The position numbers and the translations under genes were made by a program. The notes below the pieces were generated by a model, which made no database searches, was not told the DNA's origin, and was given only the letters and a program-made list of their open reading frames with translations. A stretch of DNA of 64,000 nucleotides from Pantanalinema sp. GBBB05 (lineage in GTDB: Bacteria; Cyanobacteriota; Cyanobacteriia; Leptolyngbyales; Leptolyngbyaceae): assembly GCA_016743235.1 (NCBI GenBank), contig VRZD01000005.1:1-64000 (forward strand), written 5' to 3'. Each line of letters opens with the position of its first letter. Position 1 is the first letter of the stretch. Positions 18,823 through 27,682 of this stretch are shown here, one piece after another.

Positions 18823-18836
18823 CGCTATATATAGCG
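18823..18836. promoter_or_regulatory. 14-bp perfect palindrome upstream of the CobO-like gene
   Basis: cgctatatatagcg is a perfect palindrome 55 bp before the 18892 start codon. It could be a regulator operator or an mRNA stem. No regulator is known to me for it. Confidence 0.3.
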
Positions 18837-18891
18837 TCAGCCAGTAAAGGTAAGTGGTGAAGACGGAAAATTCCGTTAAGATTGGAGCAGC

Positions 18892-20043
18892 ATGGGAACA
18901 GTCAGATCAATGGTACGTTCTGGAGTCGGGATTCGCACAGCTCAATCTCGCTCTGACCGATTGGTAGGTCAGATCCATGTGTATGACGGAGCTGGCAAAG
19001 GGAAATCTCAAGCGGCTCTAGGGGTGGTGCTGCGATCGATTGGCTTGGGCATCCATACTGATTGGCAAACTCGCGTGTTATTGTTGCGGTTTCTCAAGGG
19101 TCCCGGACGTACCTATGACGAAGATGGCGCGATCGAAGCGCTGCAACGCGGCTTTCCCCACTTAATTGATCAAGTTCGGACTGGCAGAGCTGAATTCTTT
19201 GGTCCTGAAGAAATTACGCGCTTCGATCGCCTGGAAGCTCAACGGGGTTGGGATGTGGCAAAAGGCGCGATCGCCTCGGGACTCTATTCGGTCGTGGTAC
19301 TGGATGAACTAAACCCCGTGTTGGATCTGGGCTTACTAGCAGTGGAAGATGTCGTCAGTGCCCTAAAGCGCAAGCCAGATCACATGGAGATCATCGCCAC
19401 TGGACGGGCGGCTCCTCAGGGATTGTTGGATATTGCCGATCTTCATTCTGAGATGCGACCCCAGTATCATCCCACAGCCCAAGCCTATGGCATGTCAGGG
19501 ATTGAGATTTACACGGGAGCCGGAAAAGGTAAATCGACCAGTGCTTTAGGCAAAGCCTTACAAGCGATCGGGCGGGGGATTAGCCAGGACTTATCGCACC
19601 GAGTATTAATCATGCAATGGCTCAAAGGTGGTAGTGGCTATACCGAGGATGCCGCGATCGCTGCTCTGCGCCAAATTTATCCGAATTTAGTTGATCACCA
19701 ACGCTGTGGGCGCGATGCGATCGTCTGGCGCGGTCAACAACAGGAACTTGATTATGTTGAGGCGGAACGGGGATGGGAGATTGCCAGAGCGGCGATCGCG
19801 TCTGGTCTGTATAAAACGATTATTTTGGATGAACTTAATCCCACGGTGGATCTAGAGCTATTACCGGAAGAACCGATCGTCCATGCCTTGCTGCGGAAAC
19901 CCCGTGATACCGAAATCATTATTACGGGACGTTGTAAGAATCCGCCTGCCTACTTTGATCTGGCGAGTACCCATTCGGAAATGATCTGTCACAAACACTA
20001 TGCTGAGAAAGGAGTCGATCTGAAACGCGGCGTAGATTTTTAA
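18892..20043 (+). CDS. Tandem-duplicated CobO/BtuR-like P-loop protein (corrinoid adenosyltransferase family)
   Basis: A 383-aa protein made of two homologous halves, each about the size of one ATP:cob(I)alamin adenosyltransferase (CobO/BtuR). Each half has a Walker A motif (GAGKGKSQA near residue 31; GAGKGKSTS near residue 210), a block following RG at GW(D/E)xA(K/R)xAIASGLY, the DELNP(V/T)(L/V)DL acidic motif, and TGR followed by an HSEM motif. The C-terminus ends GVDLKRGVDF, like the CobO end. Authentic CobO transfers the adenosyl group to cobalt during B12 synthesis. Whether both halves are active, or one is structural, cannot be told from sequence. No other B12 gene is near. Confidence 0.82.
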   Translation: MGTVRSMVRSGVGIRTAQSRSDRLVGQIHVYDGAGKGKSQAALGVVLRSIGLGIHTDWQTRVLLLRFLKGPGRTYDEDGAIEALQRGFPHLIDQVRTGRAEFFGPEEITRFDRLEAQRGWDVAKGAIASGLYSVVVLDELNPVLDLGLLAVEDVVSALKRKPDHMEIIATGRAAPQGLLDIADLHSEMRPQYHPTAQAYGMSGIEIYTGAGKGKSTSALGKALQAIGRGISQDLSHRVLIMQWLKGGSGYTEDAAIAALRQIYPNLVDHQRCGRDAIVWRGQQQELDYVEAERGWEIARAAIASGLYKTIILDELNPTVDLELLPEEPIVHALLRKPRDTEIIITGRCKNPPAYFDLASTHSEMICHKHYAEKGVDLKRGVDF

Positions 20044-20108
20044 CCGACTGATTTTAGCTGAAGGAAGGTTAGGTGATAGGGTGAGGAGATGAATTTTGCG
20101 ATCGCTCT

Positions 20109-21026
20109 ATGACGCTACGCTTGTCCCTACCCCGTCGTCTGTTGTCTGCCCGTCCTAGCTTGTCGCTGCAAATGACTCGGATCGGGTTGGTGATCACCCT
20201 CTGCTTTTTGCTGATCGCCATCACAGCACCGATGTTACAAACGATCGGCTTAATCCAAAACCCGATCGAGTTTCTGGATAATCCGCCCAGTCAGCCCCCA
20301 TCGCTCCAGCATTGGTTTGGTACCACCAGCCTGGGTTACGATGTGTTTTCGCGCACGGTCTTCGGTAGTCAAGCCGCTTGGCAGGTGGTGATTCTAGCTA
20401 CCTTACTGAGTCTGATCATCGGAGTGCCCCTGGGGATGGTGAGCGGTTATTTAGGTGGCAGGCTCGATCGCCTGTTGCTATTTCTGATGGATGCCGTGTA
20501 TACGCTCCCAGGACTGTTGTTGTCGGTCACGCTAGCGTTTGTCGTGGGACGGGGAGTGCTGAATGCCGCGATCGCGCTCAGTATCGCCTATATCCCTCAG
20601 TATTACCGCGTGGTCAGAAACCATACGGTCAGCGTCAAGACGGAGATGTTTATCGAAGCAGCACAGGCGTTAGGGGCGTCCACCTGGCGGGTGATGACGC
20701 GATATCTATTTCTGAATGTGGTGCAAAGTGTACCAGTCCTCCTGACCTTAAATGCAGCTGATGCGGTGCTCACCCTGGGCGGATTAGGCTTCTTAGGCTT
20801 AGGCTTACCCGAAGAAACTCCGGAATGGGGTCATGATTTACAGCAAGCTCTGAATGGGCTGTCCACAGGAGGAATTTGGTGGACGACGCTATTTCCCGGT
20901 CTAGCCATGACTGTGATGGTAGTTGGCTTATCTCTATTAGGCGAAGGCTTGAACGAGTTTATTAATCCGGCACAACGGGTCAGCTTGACAGATTTAGATC
21001 AGGCAAAGTCACCGACGGAAGGATAG
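20109..21026 (+). CDS. ABC transporter permease, DppC/OppC type
   Basis: A 305-aa inner-membrane permease of the dipeptide/oligopeptide/nickel family. It has an N-terminal OppC_N segment with the first helix (MTRIGLVITLCFLLIAITAP), then five helices of the BPD-transporter domain. The cytoplasmic EAA loop is readable as EAAQALGASTWRVMTRYLFLN, and the family tail GLGLPEETPEWGHDL is followed by WWTTLFPGLAMTVMVVGLSLLGEGLNE. No substrate-binding protein, DppB-type partner or ATPase lies alongside, so it is an orphan permease whose partners must be elsewhere, as is common in cyanobacteria. The substrate is undetermined. Confidence 0.88.
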   Translation: MTLRLSLPRRLLSARPSLSLQMTRIGLVITLCFLLIAITAPMLQTIGLIQNPIEFLDNPPSQPPSLQHWFGTTSLGYDVFSRTVFGSQAAWQVVILATLLSLIIGVPLGMVSGYLGGRLDRLLLFLMDAVYTLPGLLLSVTLAFVVGRGVLNAAIALSIAYIPQYYRVVRNHTVSVKTEMFIEAAQALGASTWRVMTRYLFLNVVQSVPVLLTLNAADAVLTLGGLGFLGLGLPEETPEWGHDLQQALNGLSTGGIWWTTLFPGLAMTVMVVGLSLLGEGLNEFINPAQRVSLTDLDQAKSPTEG

Positions 21027-21170
21027 GAAGATGAGGGAGATGGAATGATGAAGTGACCACTGAATTACTGCTGACTTGGTGCGGGTTGTCTAGAATAGGT
21101 CAGAAGCAGACCGGAACATTCAAGCTTAAGACTGATTCTGCCTTCTGTACGCCCTGTTGGTCGATATCCC

Positions 21171-23447
21171 ATGACTCCACCGACTCAGCCACCCCAAACC
21201 TTTTTAGGAAAAGTCACTCAGACGGTTCAAACGGTTCAGAATCAAACTCGGGTTTACTTTTCTAAACTCAAGCTGAATCCTCAAGCAAAAGTCCCTGAAC
21301 TCGGAGTACAGCAAGCTGGCGCCGATGAGGAGAAATATCCGTTGCTGGGCGATCGCTATGTGTTAGGACGGAGTTCTAAGGACTGCGATATTGTAATTCG
21401 CAATCCGGTGGTCAGTCAGCGGCATCTGTCTCTGAACCGGAAGAAACAGCCACCGGGGATCTTGGCTTACTTTTTGCGATCGCCCTTTGTGCTGCGGGAC
21501 GAGAATTCGACCAATGGTATTTTTCGGGGCAAGCGGCGGATTCGCTCGATGGTGCTGCGCCACAATGATGTCTATACATTAGGTCCCTCAGAATTAGCCG
21601 ATGCCGTCCGGATTAAGTTTTATGATCCGCCCCCCTGGTACGTCAAAATCTACCGCTATGGCATCTATGGGTTTAGTGGGCTAGCCGCGATCGCCACGAT
21701 CGCCACCTTGGTGGAATGGCAAAAGTTTTCAGTGACTCCTCTGCCGCTATCGGTGCAAGGACCGGTCATGGTGTATGCCCGTGATGGTGAAACTCCGCTC
21801 ACAGCAATGACGACTCGGACACACGGCGAAATGAAGCAGTTGTCGGAGTATTCTCGCTATTTACCGAATGCCGTGATTGCCTCAGAAGATTCCCGCTTTT
21901 ACTGGCATTTTGGCGTGGATCCGATCGGCGTGATGCGGGCGTTGGTTGCCAATGTGCGAGGGGGCGAAATTCGGGAAGGCGCCAGTACCCTAACCCAACA
22001 ATTGGCTCGGAGCATTCTGCGGGACTATGTAGGGACAGAGGATACGGCTGCCCGCAAGCTACGGGAAATGGTAGCCGCCATGAAGCTGGAAACTTTCCAC
22101 AACAAGGATTTCCTGCTGCTGACCTATTTAAACCGGGTGTTTATGGGAAACGGAGCCTATGGCTTTGAGGATGCTGCCCAGTTCTACTTAGGCAAATCAG
22201 CTAAGGATTTGACCCTGTCAGAAGCAGCAACGTTAGTCGGGATGCTGCCTGCTCCTAACCTCTACAATCCGGTGCGTAATTATGAGAAAGCAGTTCAGCA
22301 GCGGGATGGTGTGCTGAGCCGGATGTTAAGTCTGGGGATGATTTCGGCGGAGGAAGAACAACAGGCTCGTCGATCGCGGATTGAGATTAACCCCAAAGCT
22401 AGGGAAGAACTGCAAGGGACGTTAGCTCCTTATTACTACGATCAGGTTTTTGCTGACCTGCAAGCCCTGTTGGGGGAGGATCTAGCCGCGGAAGGCAATT
22501 TTATTGTGGAAACAGGCTTGGATCTGAAGATGCAAGCACAAGCCGAAGCAGCCCTCCGCAACGAGATTGCTAGTAGTGGGGCAAATCTAGGGTATTCCCA
22601 AGGCGCGATCGTGACGTTAGATGCCAAAACGGGGGAAGTGCGGGCGCTCGTAGGTGGGACTGATTACAAAACAAGTCAATTTAATCGCGCCACTCAGGCA
22701 GAACGACAACCCGGTTCGACGTTTAAGGTGTTTGCCTACATTGCCGCTCTAGAGCAAGGCATTTCTCCTAGCACTGGCTTTTCCTGTAGTGGGTTGACCT
22801 GGGAAGGGCAATATTTCGAGGGCTGTCGAGCGGGAGCAGGCAGCGTGGATATGTACACAGGTGTAGCGCTGTCGGAAAATGTGGTTGCTCTACGGGTGGC
22901 GCAGCAGGTGGGCTTAAATCAAGTCGCAAATATGGCTCATCGGCTAGGGGTAAAGTCCAAACTAGAGACGGTACCTGGGCTAGTGCTGGGTCAAAGTAGT
23001 GTGACCCCGCTAGAAATGACGGGCGCGTTTGGAGCGTTAGCCAATCATGGGGTATTCAATCCGCCCCGAACTATTCGGCGCATTCTGGATAGTAGTGATT
23101 GCAAGGATAAGCAAGATATTCGGACTTGTCGGGTGATTTATTCAGCCGATCAAGATCCGGAAATGAATCGATCGGTCTTAAGTGCTGAAGTTGCCGATAC
23201 GATGACCACGCTATTACAAGGTGTGGTTCGTGGTGGAACGGGGCGTGGAGCGGCGATCGGGTTAGGGGAAGCTGGAAAAACCGGCACGACGAATGATAAC
23301 GCTGACCTGTGGTTCATTGGCTATGTGCCTGAGCAAGAGTTAGTCACAGGCATCTGGTTAGGCAATGACCAAGTGATTCCTACTGGGGGAAGTAGTGCCC
23401 AGGCAGCGCAGTTGTGGGGTAATTATATGGGACAAGTGATTCGGTAG
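21171..23447 (+). CDS. Class A penicillin-binding protein (PBP1A type) with N-terminal FHA domain
   Basis: A bifunctional peptidoglycan glycosyltransferase/transpeptidase, 758 aa. An FHA phosphothreonine-binding domain lies at about residues 60-150 (LGRSSKDCDIVI, VVSQRHLSL, NSTNGIF). One membrane helix follows at about 165-180. The GT51 domain has the catalytic Glu in ASEDSRFYWHFGVDPIG and the block GASTLTQQLARS. The transpeptidase domain has the nucleophile motif STFK, the SEN motif and the KTGT motif (AGKTGTTNDNADLWF). The FHA fusion puts a phospho-Thr sensor on the cytoplasmic side, suggesting Ser/Thr-kinase control of wall synthesis; this domain order is known in cyanobacteria. A ferredoxin-like gene begins 2 bp after its stop. 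Confidence 0.93.
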   Translation: MTPPTQPPQTFLGKVTQTVQTVQNQTRVYFSKLKLNPQAKVPELGVQQAGADEEKYPLLGDRYVLGRSSKDCDIVIRNPVVSQRHLSLNRKKQPPGILAYFLRSPFVLRDENSTNGIFRGKRRIRSMVLRHNDVYTLGPSELADAVRIKFYDPPPWYVKIYRYGIYGFSGLAAIATIATLVEWQKFSVTPLPLSVQGPVMVYARDGETPLTAMTTRTHGEMKQLSEYSRYLPNAVIASEDSRFYWHFGVDPIGVMRALVANVRGGEIREGASTLTQQLARSILRDYVGTEDTAARKLREMVAAMKLETFHNKDFLLLTYLNRVFMGNGAYGFEDAAQFYLGKSAKDLTLSEAATLVGMLPAPNLYNPVRNYEKAVQQRDGVLSRMLSLGMISAEEEQQARRSRIEINPKAREELQGTLAPYYYDQVFADLQALLGEDLAAEGNFIVETGLDLKMQAQAEAALRNEIASSGANLGYSQGAIVTLDAKTGEVRALVGGTDYKTSQFNRATQAERQPGSTFKVFAYIAALEQGISPSTGFSCSGLTWEGQYFEGCRAGAGSVDMYTGVALSENVVALRVAQQVGLNQVANMAHRLGVKSKLETVPGLVLGQSSVTPLEMTGAFGALANHGVFNPPRTIRRILDSSDCKDKQDIRTCRVIYSADQDPEMNRSVLSAEVADTMTTLLQGVVRGGTGRGAAIGLGEAGKTGTTNDNADLWFIGYVPEQELVTGIWLGNDQVIPTGGSSAQAAQLWGNYMGQVIR

Positions 23448-23449
23448 TC

Positions 23450-23728
23450 GTGACTCACATTGTTTTAGTCTGTCAAAATCGCGCCTGTTTGAAACTTGGG
23501 GCAGCTTCGGTACTGGCGGCGTTTCAGGCAGCGGCTAGTCCAGCGATCGTGGTCGTTAAAAGTCCTTGTTTGGGGCAATGTGGCAACGGACCCATGGTGC
23601 GGATTCTGCCAGAGGATATTTGGTACTGGCGAGTGAATGCCACGGAAGTGCCGGCTGTTATTCAACGGCATTTGCTGGGAGGACAGCCGATTCAAGCCAT
23701 GCTGTATCCGCACTTTCATTCCCCTTAG
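23450..23728 (+). CDS. (2Fe-2S) thioredoxin-like ferredoxin domain protein
   Basis: A 92-aa small protein with the thioredoxin-like 2Fe-2S ferredoxin pattern: two cysteines in VCQNRACLKLG and two in SPCLGQCGNGP, the four expected cluster ligands. It starts with a GTG 2 bp after the PBP stop, so the two genes are cotranscribed. The fold carries redox clusters in NuoE/HoxE-like and stand-alone shethna-type proteins. The electron partner is unknown, and no link to peptidoglycan synthesis is evident. Confidence 0.85.
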   Translation: MTHIVLVCQNRACLKLGAASVLAAFQAAASPAIVVVKSPCLGQCGNGPMVRILPEDIWYWRVNATEVPAVIQRHLLGGQPIQAMLYPHFHSP

Positions 23729-23798
23729 TCCTTCTCAGGGTTTCCTGAGCGCTCCCATCTGCCCAAAAATTCGCTAAGACCGAAAGGAGGTTTGAGCG

Positions 23799-23836
23799 AA
23801 AAAATCCCCCAGAAACGATTGGTTTCGGAGGGATTT
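23799..23836 (-). terminator. Intrinsic terminator of psaD
   Basis: Read on the minus strand, a 15-bp stem (23822-23836 with 23802-23816, one wobble and one mismatch) with a 5-nt loop ends in a run of six U. It lies 29 bp beyond the psaD stop. On the plus strand it also follows the ferredoxin-like gene and could act in both directions. Confidence 0.88.
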
Positions 23837-23865
23837 GCAGGTGTTGTGCTTAATAGAGCAAGAAA

Positions 23866-24291
23866 TTAAGCGTTATAGGTAGTGGTACCGCTGAACTTGA
23901 GTTTTGCAGGCTCAGGGTTGCTACCAATGTTGCGATCGACTTTGTTCACTGAAGCACGACCAGCATTCACCTTTTCAGGGAAGACTCCATCCTTAGGATG
24001 TAAGTACTCGATTTCCCCGTTGGGATAAACCCGGTAGATTTTGTAATCGTTGATTTTGAACTTCGCCCGTAATTGTTGCCCACCTAAAGCAATGCATTGC
24101 TCTTTGCGAGCCAGATACAACAGGTTTTCACCCTGCCGCATCACGGCTGCGCCGCCAGTTGGCATTTCAAATACTTGCTCTTTAGGGCTAGTCCAGGTGA
24201 TCGCATATTTTTCTTCTACCAGGGCTTTCGTGAGAAGGCCGCCCGTGCTACCAGGGAAAAAAGGAGCTTGTCCAGAAAGAGTTTCTGCCAT
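23866..24291 (-). CDS. psaD: Photosystem I reaction centre subunit II (PsaD)
   Basis: A stromal-side extrinsic subunit that docks ferredoxin and stabilises PsaC on photosystem I. The product is 141 aa, the normal cyanobacterial length. It is recognisable by [20 protein letters not shown], the [20 protein letters not shown] core, the basic segment [15 protein letters not shown], and the C-terminal [20 protein letters not shown] clamp. It is a single-gene unit with its own terminator. The 120-bp region upstream holds the promoter, but I could not assign -35/-10 boxes reliably. Confidence 0.98.
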   Translation of the reverse strand: MAETLSGQAPFFPGSTGGLLTKALVEEKYAITWTSPKEQVFEMPTGGAAVMRQGENLLYLARKEQCIALGGQQLRAKFKINDYKIYRVYPNGEIEYLHPKDGVFPEKVNAGRASVNKVDRNIGSNPEPAKLKFSGTTTYNA

Positions 24292-24412
24292 TTGGGTTTC
24301 TCTCTCGATGTTTTAGGGCATCGTATCACTGACGACGGCACCGTTTAGCGAGTTTGTAGAGATCTGTAACAGTTGTTAGTATTTCTGTTAAATCGACTGT
24401 GTAGACGGTAAT

Positions 24413-25150
24413 TCAGGGCACTTGACGATCGTTACACTTACACCCATTGCGTAACTGCCACATGATCGGTGCGGCTAATCCTCCCCATAGCGGAGTGTTG
24501 ACGTTAGCGGCTCGTAACCCGTCCGCCGTCCAGGAATTGCAGGTATTAAAGATGGAATAAAAGCCAGTTGCCGCATAAAAACTGCTTTGCCCATCTTGCC
24601 CACTCCCCAACCGCTCGAATCGTCCCTGAGCATCGGTTTGAAAGGTCGCTTGCAGGAAGTGCATTAACGCCAGGTAATCGGTTTGGCTGAGATGGAGGCA
24701 GGTTACCGTCTCATTGCCGGGTTGGGGAGGCGCTGCGTGACCTTTGACAAAGATCGCTGAGGTGTTACGCCAGTAGAACAGGGCGCGGAGGGCATTCGTG
24801 AGTTGCACTTCTTGCCAGGATGGGGTGCCCATGTAGAAGATGCGATCGCCCCAACCGAATTGCAGATAGCGATAATCGGCAGCCGGATCACTCCCGATCG
24901 CTTCCAGGTCAAGCTGTTGGTTCCAGTCATAGATCGCAGTCCGTACGGGCACGAAAAAATTCGTATGCATCCCGTCGCTCGAAACATAGATGGTAAAACG
25001 GCAGTCTGCACTAGGAGGAATGTGCCACTGGCGGGGGGTAATCGCCGCAATGGTTAGCACCAAAATTAACCCCAGGCAAGCTAAACCAAGATAGCCTGCC
25101 CAGCGCTGTAGTCGTCGTAGCCAGCGGCGGCAATTAGCGAACTGTCGCAT
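24413..25150 (-). CDS. DUF2459 (TIGR02117) family protein
   Basis: A 245-aa protein with a basic N-terminus and one membrane helix (about residues 18-36, AGYLGLACLGLILVLTIAA), then a periplasmic-facing domain. Family features are the strand motif IYVSSDGMHTNFFVPV, the block FGWGDRIFYMGTPSW, and the C-terminal NTCNSWTADGLRAANV, whose Cys/His residues suggest a papain-like hydrolase fold (inference). The family was first noted near urease genes, but none are present here. Its start overlaps the end of the BMP lipoprotein gene by 17 bp, so the pair is probably one transcript. Confidence 0.82.
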   Translation of the reverse strand: MRQFANCRRWLRRLQRWAGYLGLACLGLILVLTIAAITPRQWHIPPSADCRFTIYVSSDGMHTNFFVPVRTAIYDWNQQLDLEAIGSDPAADYRYLQFGWGDRIFYMGTPSWQEVQLTNALRALFYWRNTSAIFVKGHAAPPQPGNETVTCLHLSQTDYLALMHFLQATFQTDAQGRFERLGSGQDGQSSFYAATGFYSIFNTCNSWTADGLRAANVNTPLWGGLAAPIMWQLRNGCKCNDRQVP

Positions 25151-26339
25151 TCACGTTCCCGATCGCACCATCAACTAACCAATTGATCGCTTCCAGTTCA
25201 CTGGATTTCGGGCGATATTCTTGTCCGGCTGGGATGACTACTCTCCCGGTGTTATCGCGAATTTCACCGCGATAAATCATTAAATCACCGCTAAGCAGCT
25301 TGCCTTTTGCCGCTTCTACTGTTTGGCGGGTGGCATCACTCACCGCTGACCCATAATCCGACAGTTTAACGTACTCATTTTTAAAGCCGCCCCGGACTAA
25401 ATGGGAGATACTGCCATCCATCAGACTTTTGCCTTGCTGCAATAACCGGGCGTAATCGCTATATAGCTTAGTCCAGTTCCACTCAGCACCCGTTAGGTAA
25501 CCCTTGGGGGCTAACTGAGCTTGATTCGTGTGATAGCCCGTACAAAACACTCCCCGTTGTTCTGCCGTTTGCATAATGATTCGGGGACTATCAACGTGGC
25601 AGGCTAATACATCAATGCCTTGATCGACTAATTGATTCGCGGCAGTTGCTTCTTGAGTGGGTAGCGACCAATCTCCCGTGAATAACACTTGCGTCGTAAT
25701 ATTCGATCGCACACTTCTGGCTCCCAGGGTATAACTATTGATGTTGCGCAGCACTGACGCTAAAGGTTTTGCCGCAATGAAGCCTAGCTTGCCCGTACGA
25801 GAGGTTTGAGCCGCAACCATACCAGTCAGGTAAAGGACTTCATCGGTATAGGCAAAGTAACTGCCGACGTTGCGAGGATGTTTGCCACTATCGTAGAGTG
25901 CCCCCGCATGGAAAAACTGCACGGTCGGGTGTTGAGCGGCGATCTCAAGTAAATGGGGGTCAAAATAACCAAAAGCTGTGAGAAACAAGGCATTAGCCCG
26001 ATCTTCAGTAATCATTTTCTGCATCACCGCTTGAACTGCATTGCTTTCCGGCACACTCGCTTGCTCCACGGTTTTCACCTTGGCTAACTTCGCTACCCCT
26101 TCCTTACCTTCGTGATGCGCTTGGTTCCAGCCCGAGTCATCGATCGCGCCTGCATAAATAAATCCCAGCGTAATATCTTGAGCATTGGGATCGGTCTGAC
26201 TCTGGGCAGCATCACTACTTAAGGTGGGGGTAGAGGCACAGCCTGTCCACAGGCGCGATGAGACACCGAGGGCCGTGGTGGCTAGCAAACTCCGAATGAC
26301 TTGGCGGCGGCGCAGACGGGGGAAATGACTACGGTTCAT
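25134..26339 (-). CDS. BMP (PnrA-like) family ABC transporter substrate-binding lipoprotein
   Basis: A roughly 401-aa periplasmic binding protein of the basic-membrane-protein family, which usually captures purine nucleosides for an ABC importer. Starting at the ATG at 26339, the N-terminus has a twin-arginine-like stretch (RLRRRQVIRSLLATTALG) and a lipobox ending WTGC, so it is probably a lipoprotein. The mature part has the BMP motifs LGFIYAGAIDDSGWNQAHHEG, FALFLTAFGYFDP-like strands, and FTGDWSLPTQE. No permease or ATPase is adjacent. The longer frame (26357) adds six residues and is less likely. Confidence 0.88.
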   Translation of the reverse strand: MNRSHFPRLRRRQVIRSLLATTALGVSSRLWTGCASTPTLSSDAAQSQTDPNAQDITLGFIYAGAIDDSGWNQAHHEGKEGVAKLAKVKTVEQASVPESNAVQAVMQKMITEDRANALFLTAFGYFDPHLLEIAAQHPTVQFFHAGALYDSGKHPRNVGSYFAYTDEVLYLTGMVAAQTSRTGKLGFIAAKPLASVLRNINSYTLGARSVRSNITTQVLFTGDWSLPTQEATAANQLVDQGIDVLACHVDSPRIIMQTAEQRGVFCTGYHTNQAQLAPKGYLTGAEWNWTKLYSDYARLLQQGKSLMDGSISHLVRGGFKNEYVKLSDYGSAVSDATRQTVEAAKGKLLSGDLMIYRGEIRDNTGRVVIPAGQEYRPKSSELEAINWLVDGAIGNVNATVR

Positions 26340-26436
26340 CGTCAACTCCTCTGACAAATCGACTCAGGATACAGTAAGAAAGCGTTAGTTGAGGTATTTC
26401 GGCTCATCACTATAAAAGGAATGCAGCAATTTAATC

Positions 26437-27612
26437 ATGAAGACTTATGACTGGATCGTGGTGGGCGCCGGAATTACTGGAGTGGCATTGGCTTATGAAT
26501 TAGCCCAGCAAGGCTTCACTGTGTTGCTGCTCGAACAACATGCCGTCCTTCAAGGATCGACTCGTTATGGCTACGGTGGCATTGCTTACTGGGCAGGCAC
26601 AACGGAGTTAACCCGCCAACTTTGCGCCGAGGGCATTCAGCGGCATCGATCGCTGTCTGAGGAATTACAAGCCGCAACCGAGTTTCGCGAATTGGATTTG
26701 ATTCTGACGATCGCCCCAGCAACTGACCCAGACCCCGTGGCACAGTCTTATCAACAGTTTGCGATCCCCCCACAATTGATCTCAGGCGCGACGGCTGGTG
26801 AGCTAGAACCGTTGCTCAACCCCGCCGCGATCGCGGCAGCCCTCACCGTTAAACATGGTCATGTCAACTTAGGGGCGCTGACCGCCGCCTATACTCAAGC
26901 ATTCCAACGGTTGGGTGGGGAGGTGATGATCGCGCCAGTTACGGCTCTGCAACGTCCCACGGTGGATCAGGTAACGGGAGTAATCTGTGGTCAGGATGCT
27001 TATTCCAGTGGTCATGTGGCGATTTGTACCGGCGGATTGACCCGATCGCTGTTAGCAGCCGCAGGAATTCCAGTGCGGATTTATTTTACCCATGCCGAAC
27101 TGATTGAAATGGACGCGGCGGACGTGCCGTTGCGATCGTTCGTGATGCCAGCCGTCACCCAACGGTTTCAACTGGAAGCGTCTGCCAGTACGGCTGAGTT
27201 AGATCACTTATGGGATCAGCCCGGTCATGAACCTGCCCCTGCCATTTTGGATGCGGGAGCGGTGCAATTTCAGGATGGCAGCTTGCGAGTCGGACAGGTC
27301 AGCCGCACGTTAACAGATCTGCATACCCACATTGATCCGGTTACAAGTGAACAGGCAATTCGGACGCAAGTTGGGGCAATTCTGCCAGCCTTAAAAGATT
27401 TGCCGGGCACTTGGCATCATTGTTTGGTGGCGTTCAGTCACGATCACTTACCCCTGATTGGTGAGATTCCTGGAATTCACGGCTTGCAACTCTTTTCTGG
27501 TTTTAGTAATCCGTTGGCGATCGTGCCACCGCTTGCCCACCGCTTTGCCGCTCAGGTGATTGGCAAGGAGGATGACTTACTCAGTCAATTGTCACCAGCC
27601 CGGTTCAATTAA
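26437..27612 (+). CDS. FAD-dependent amino-acid-oxidase-like oxidoreductase (DAO family)
   Basis: A 391-aa flavoprotein. The N-terminal Rossmann motif WIVVGAGITGVALAYELAQQG and the following GSTRYGYGGIAYW place it in the DAO superfamily (glycine/sarcosine oxidase and DadA-like enzymes). The second FAD contact GHVAICTGGLTRSLLAAAG and the C-terminal LPLIGEIPGIHGLQLFSGFS are as expected. It probably oxidises a primary or secondary amine, but the substrate is not predictable. It diverges from the BMP lipoprotein gene with about 100 bp between the two starts. Confidence 0.87.
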   Translation: MKTYDWIVVGAGITGVALAYELAQQGFTVLLLEQHAVLQGSTRYGYGGIAYWAGTTELTRQLCAEGIQRHRSLSEELQAATEFRELDLILTIAPATDPDPVAQSYQQFAIPPQLISGATAGELEPLLNPAAIAAALTVKHGHVNLGALTAAYTQAFQRLGGEVMIAPVTALQRPTVDQVTGVICGQDAYSSGHVAICTGGLTRSLLAAAGIPVRIYFTHAELIEMDAADVPLRSFVMPAVTQRFQLEASASTAELDHLWDQPGHEPAPAILDAGAVQFQDGSLRVGQVSRTLTDLHTHIDPVTSEQAIRTQVGAILPALKDLPGTWHHCLVAFSHDHLPLIGEIPGIHGLQLFSGFSNPLAIVPPLAHRFAAQVIGKEDDLLSQLSPARFN

Positions 27613-27682
27613 TGGCTCACTCCGAAATCGTTGAACCATCCGCTGTAGCTGTTCGTCTAATGCATGGCTGGGAGGGGAACGA

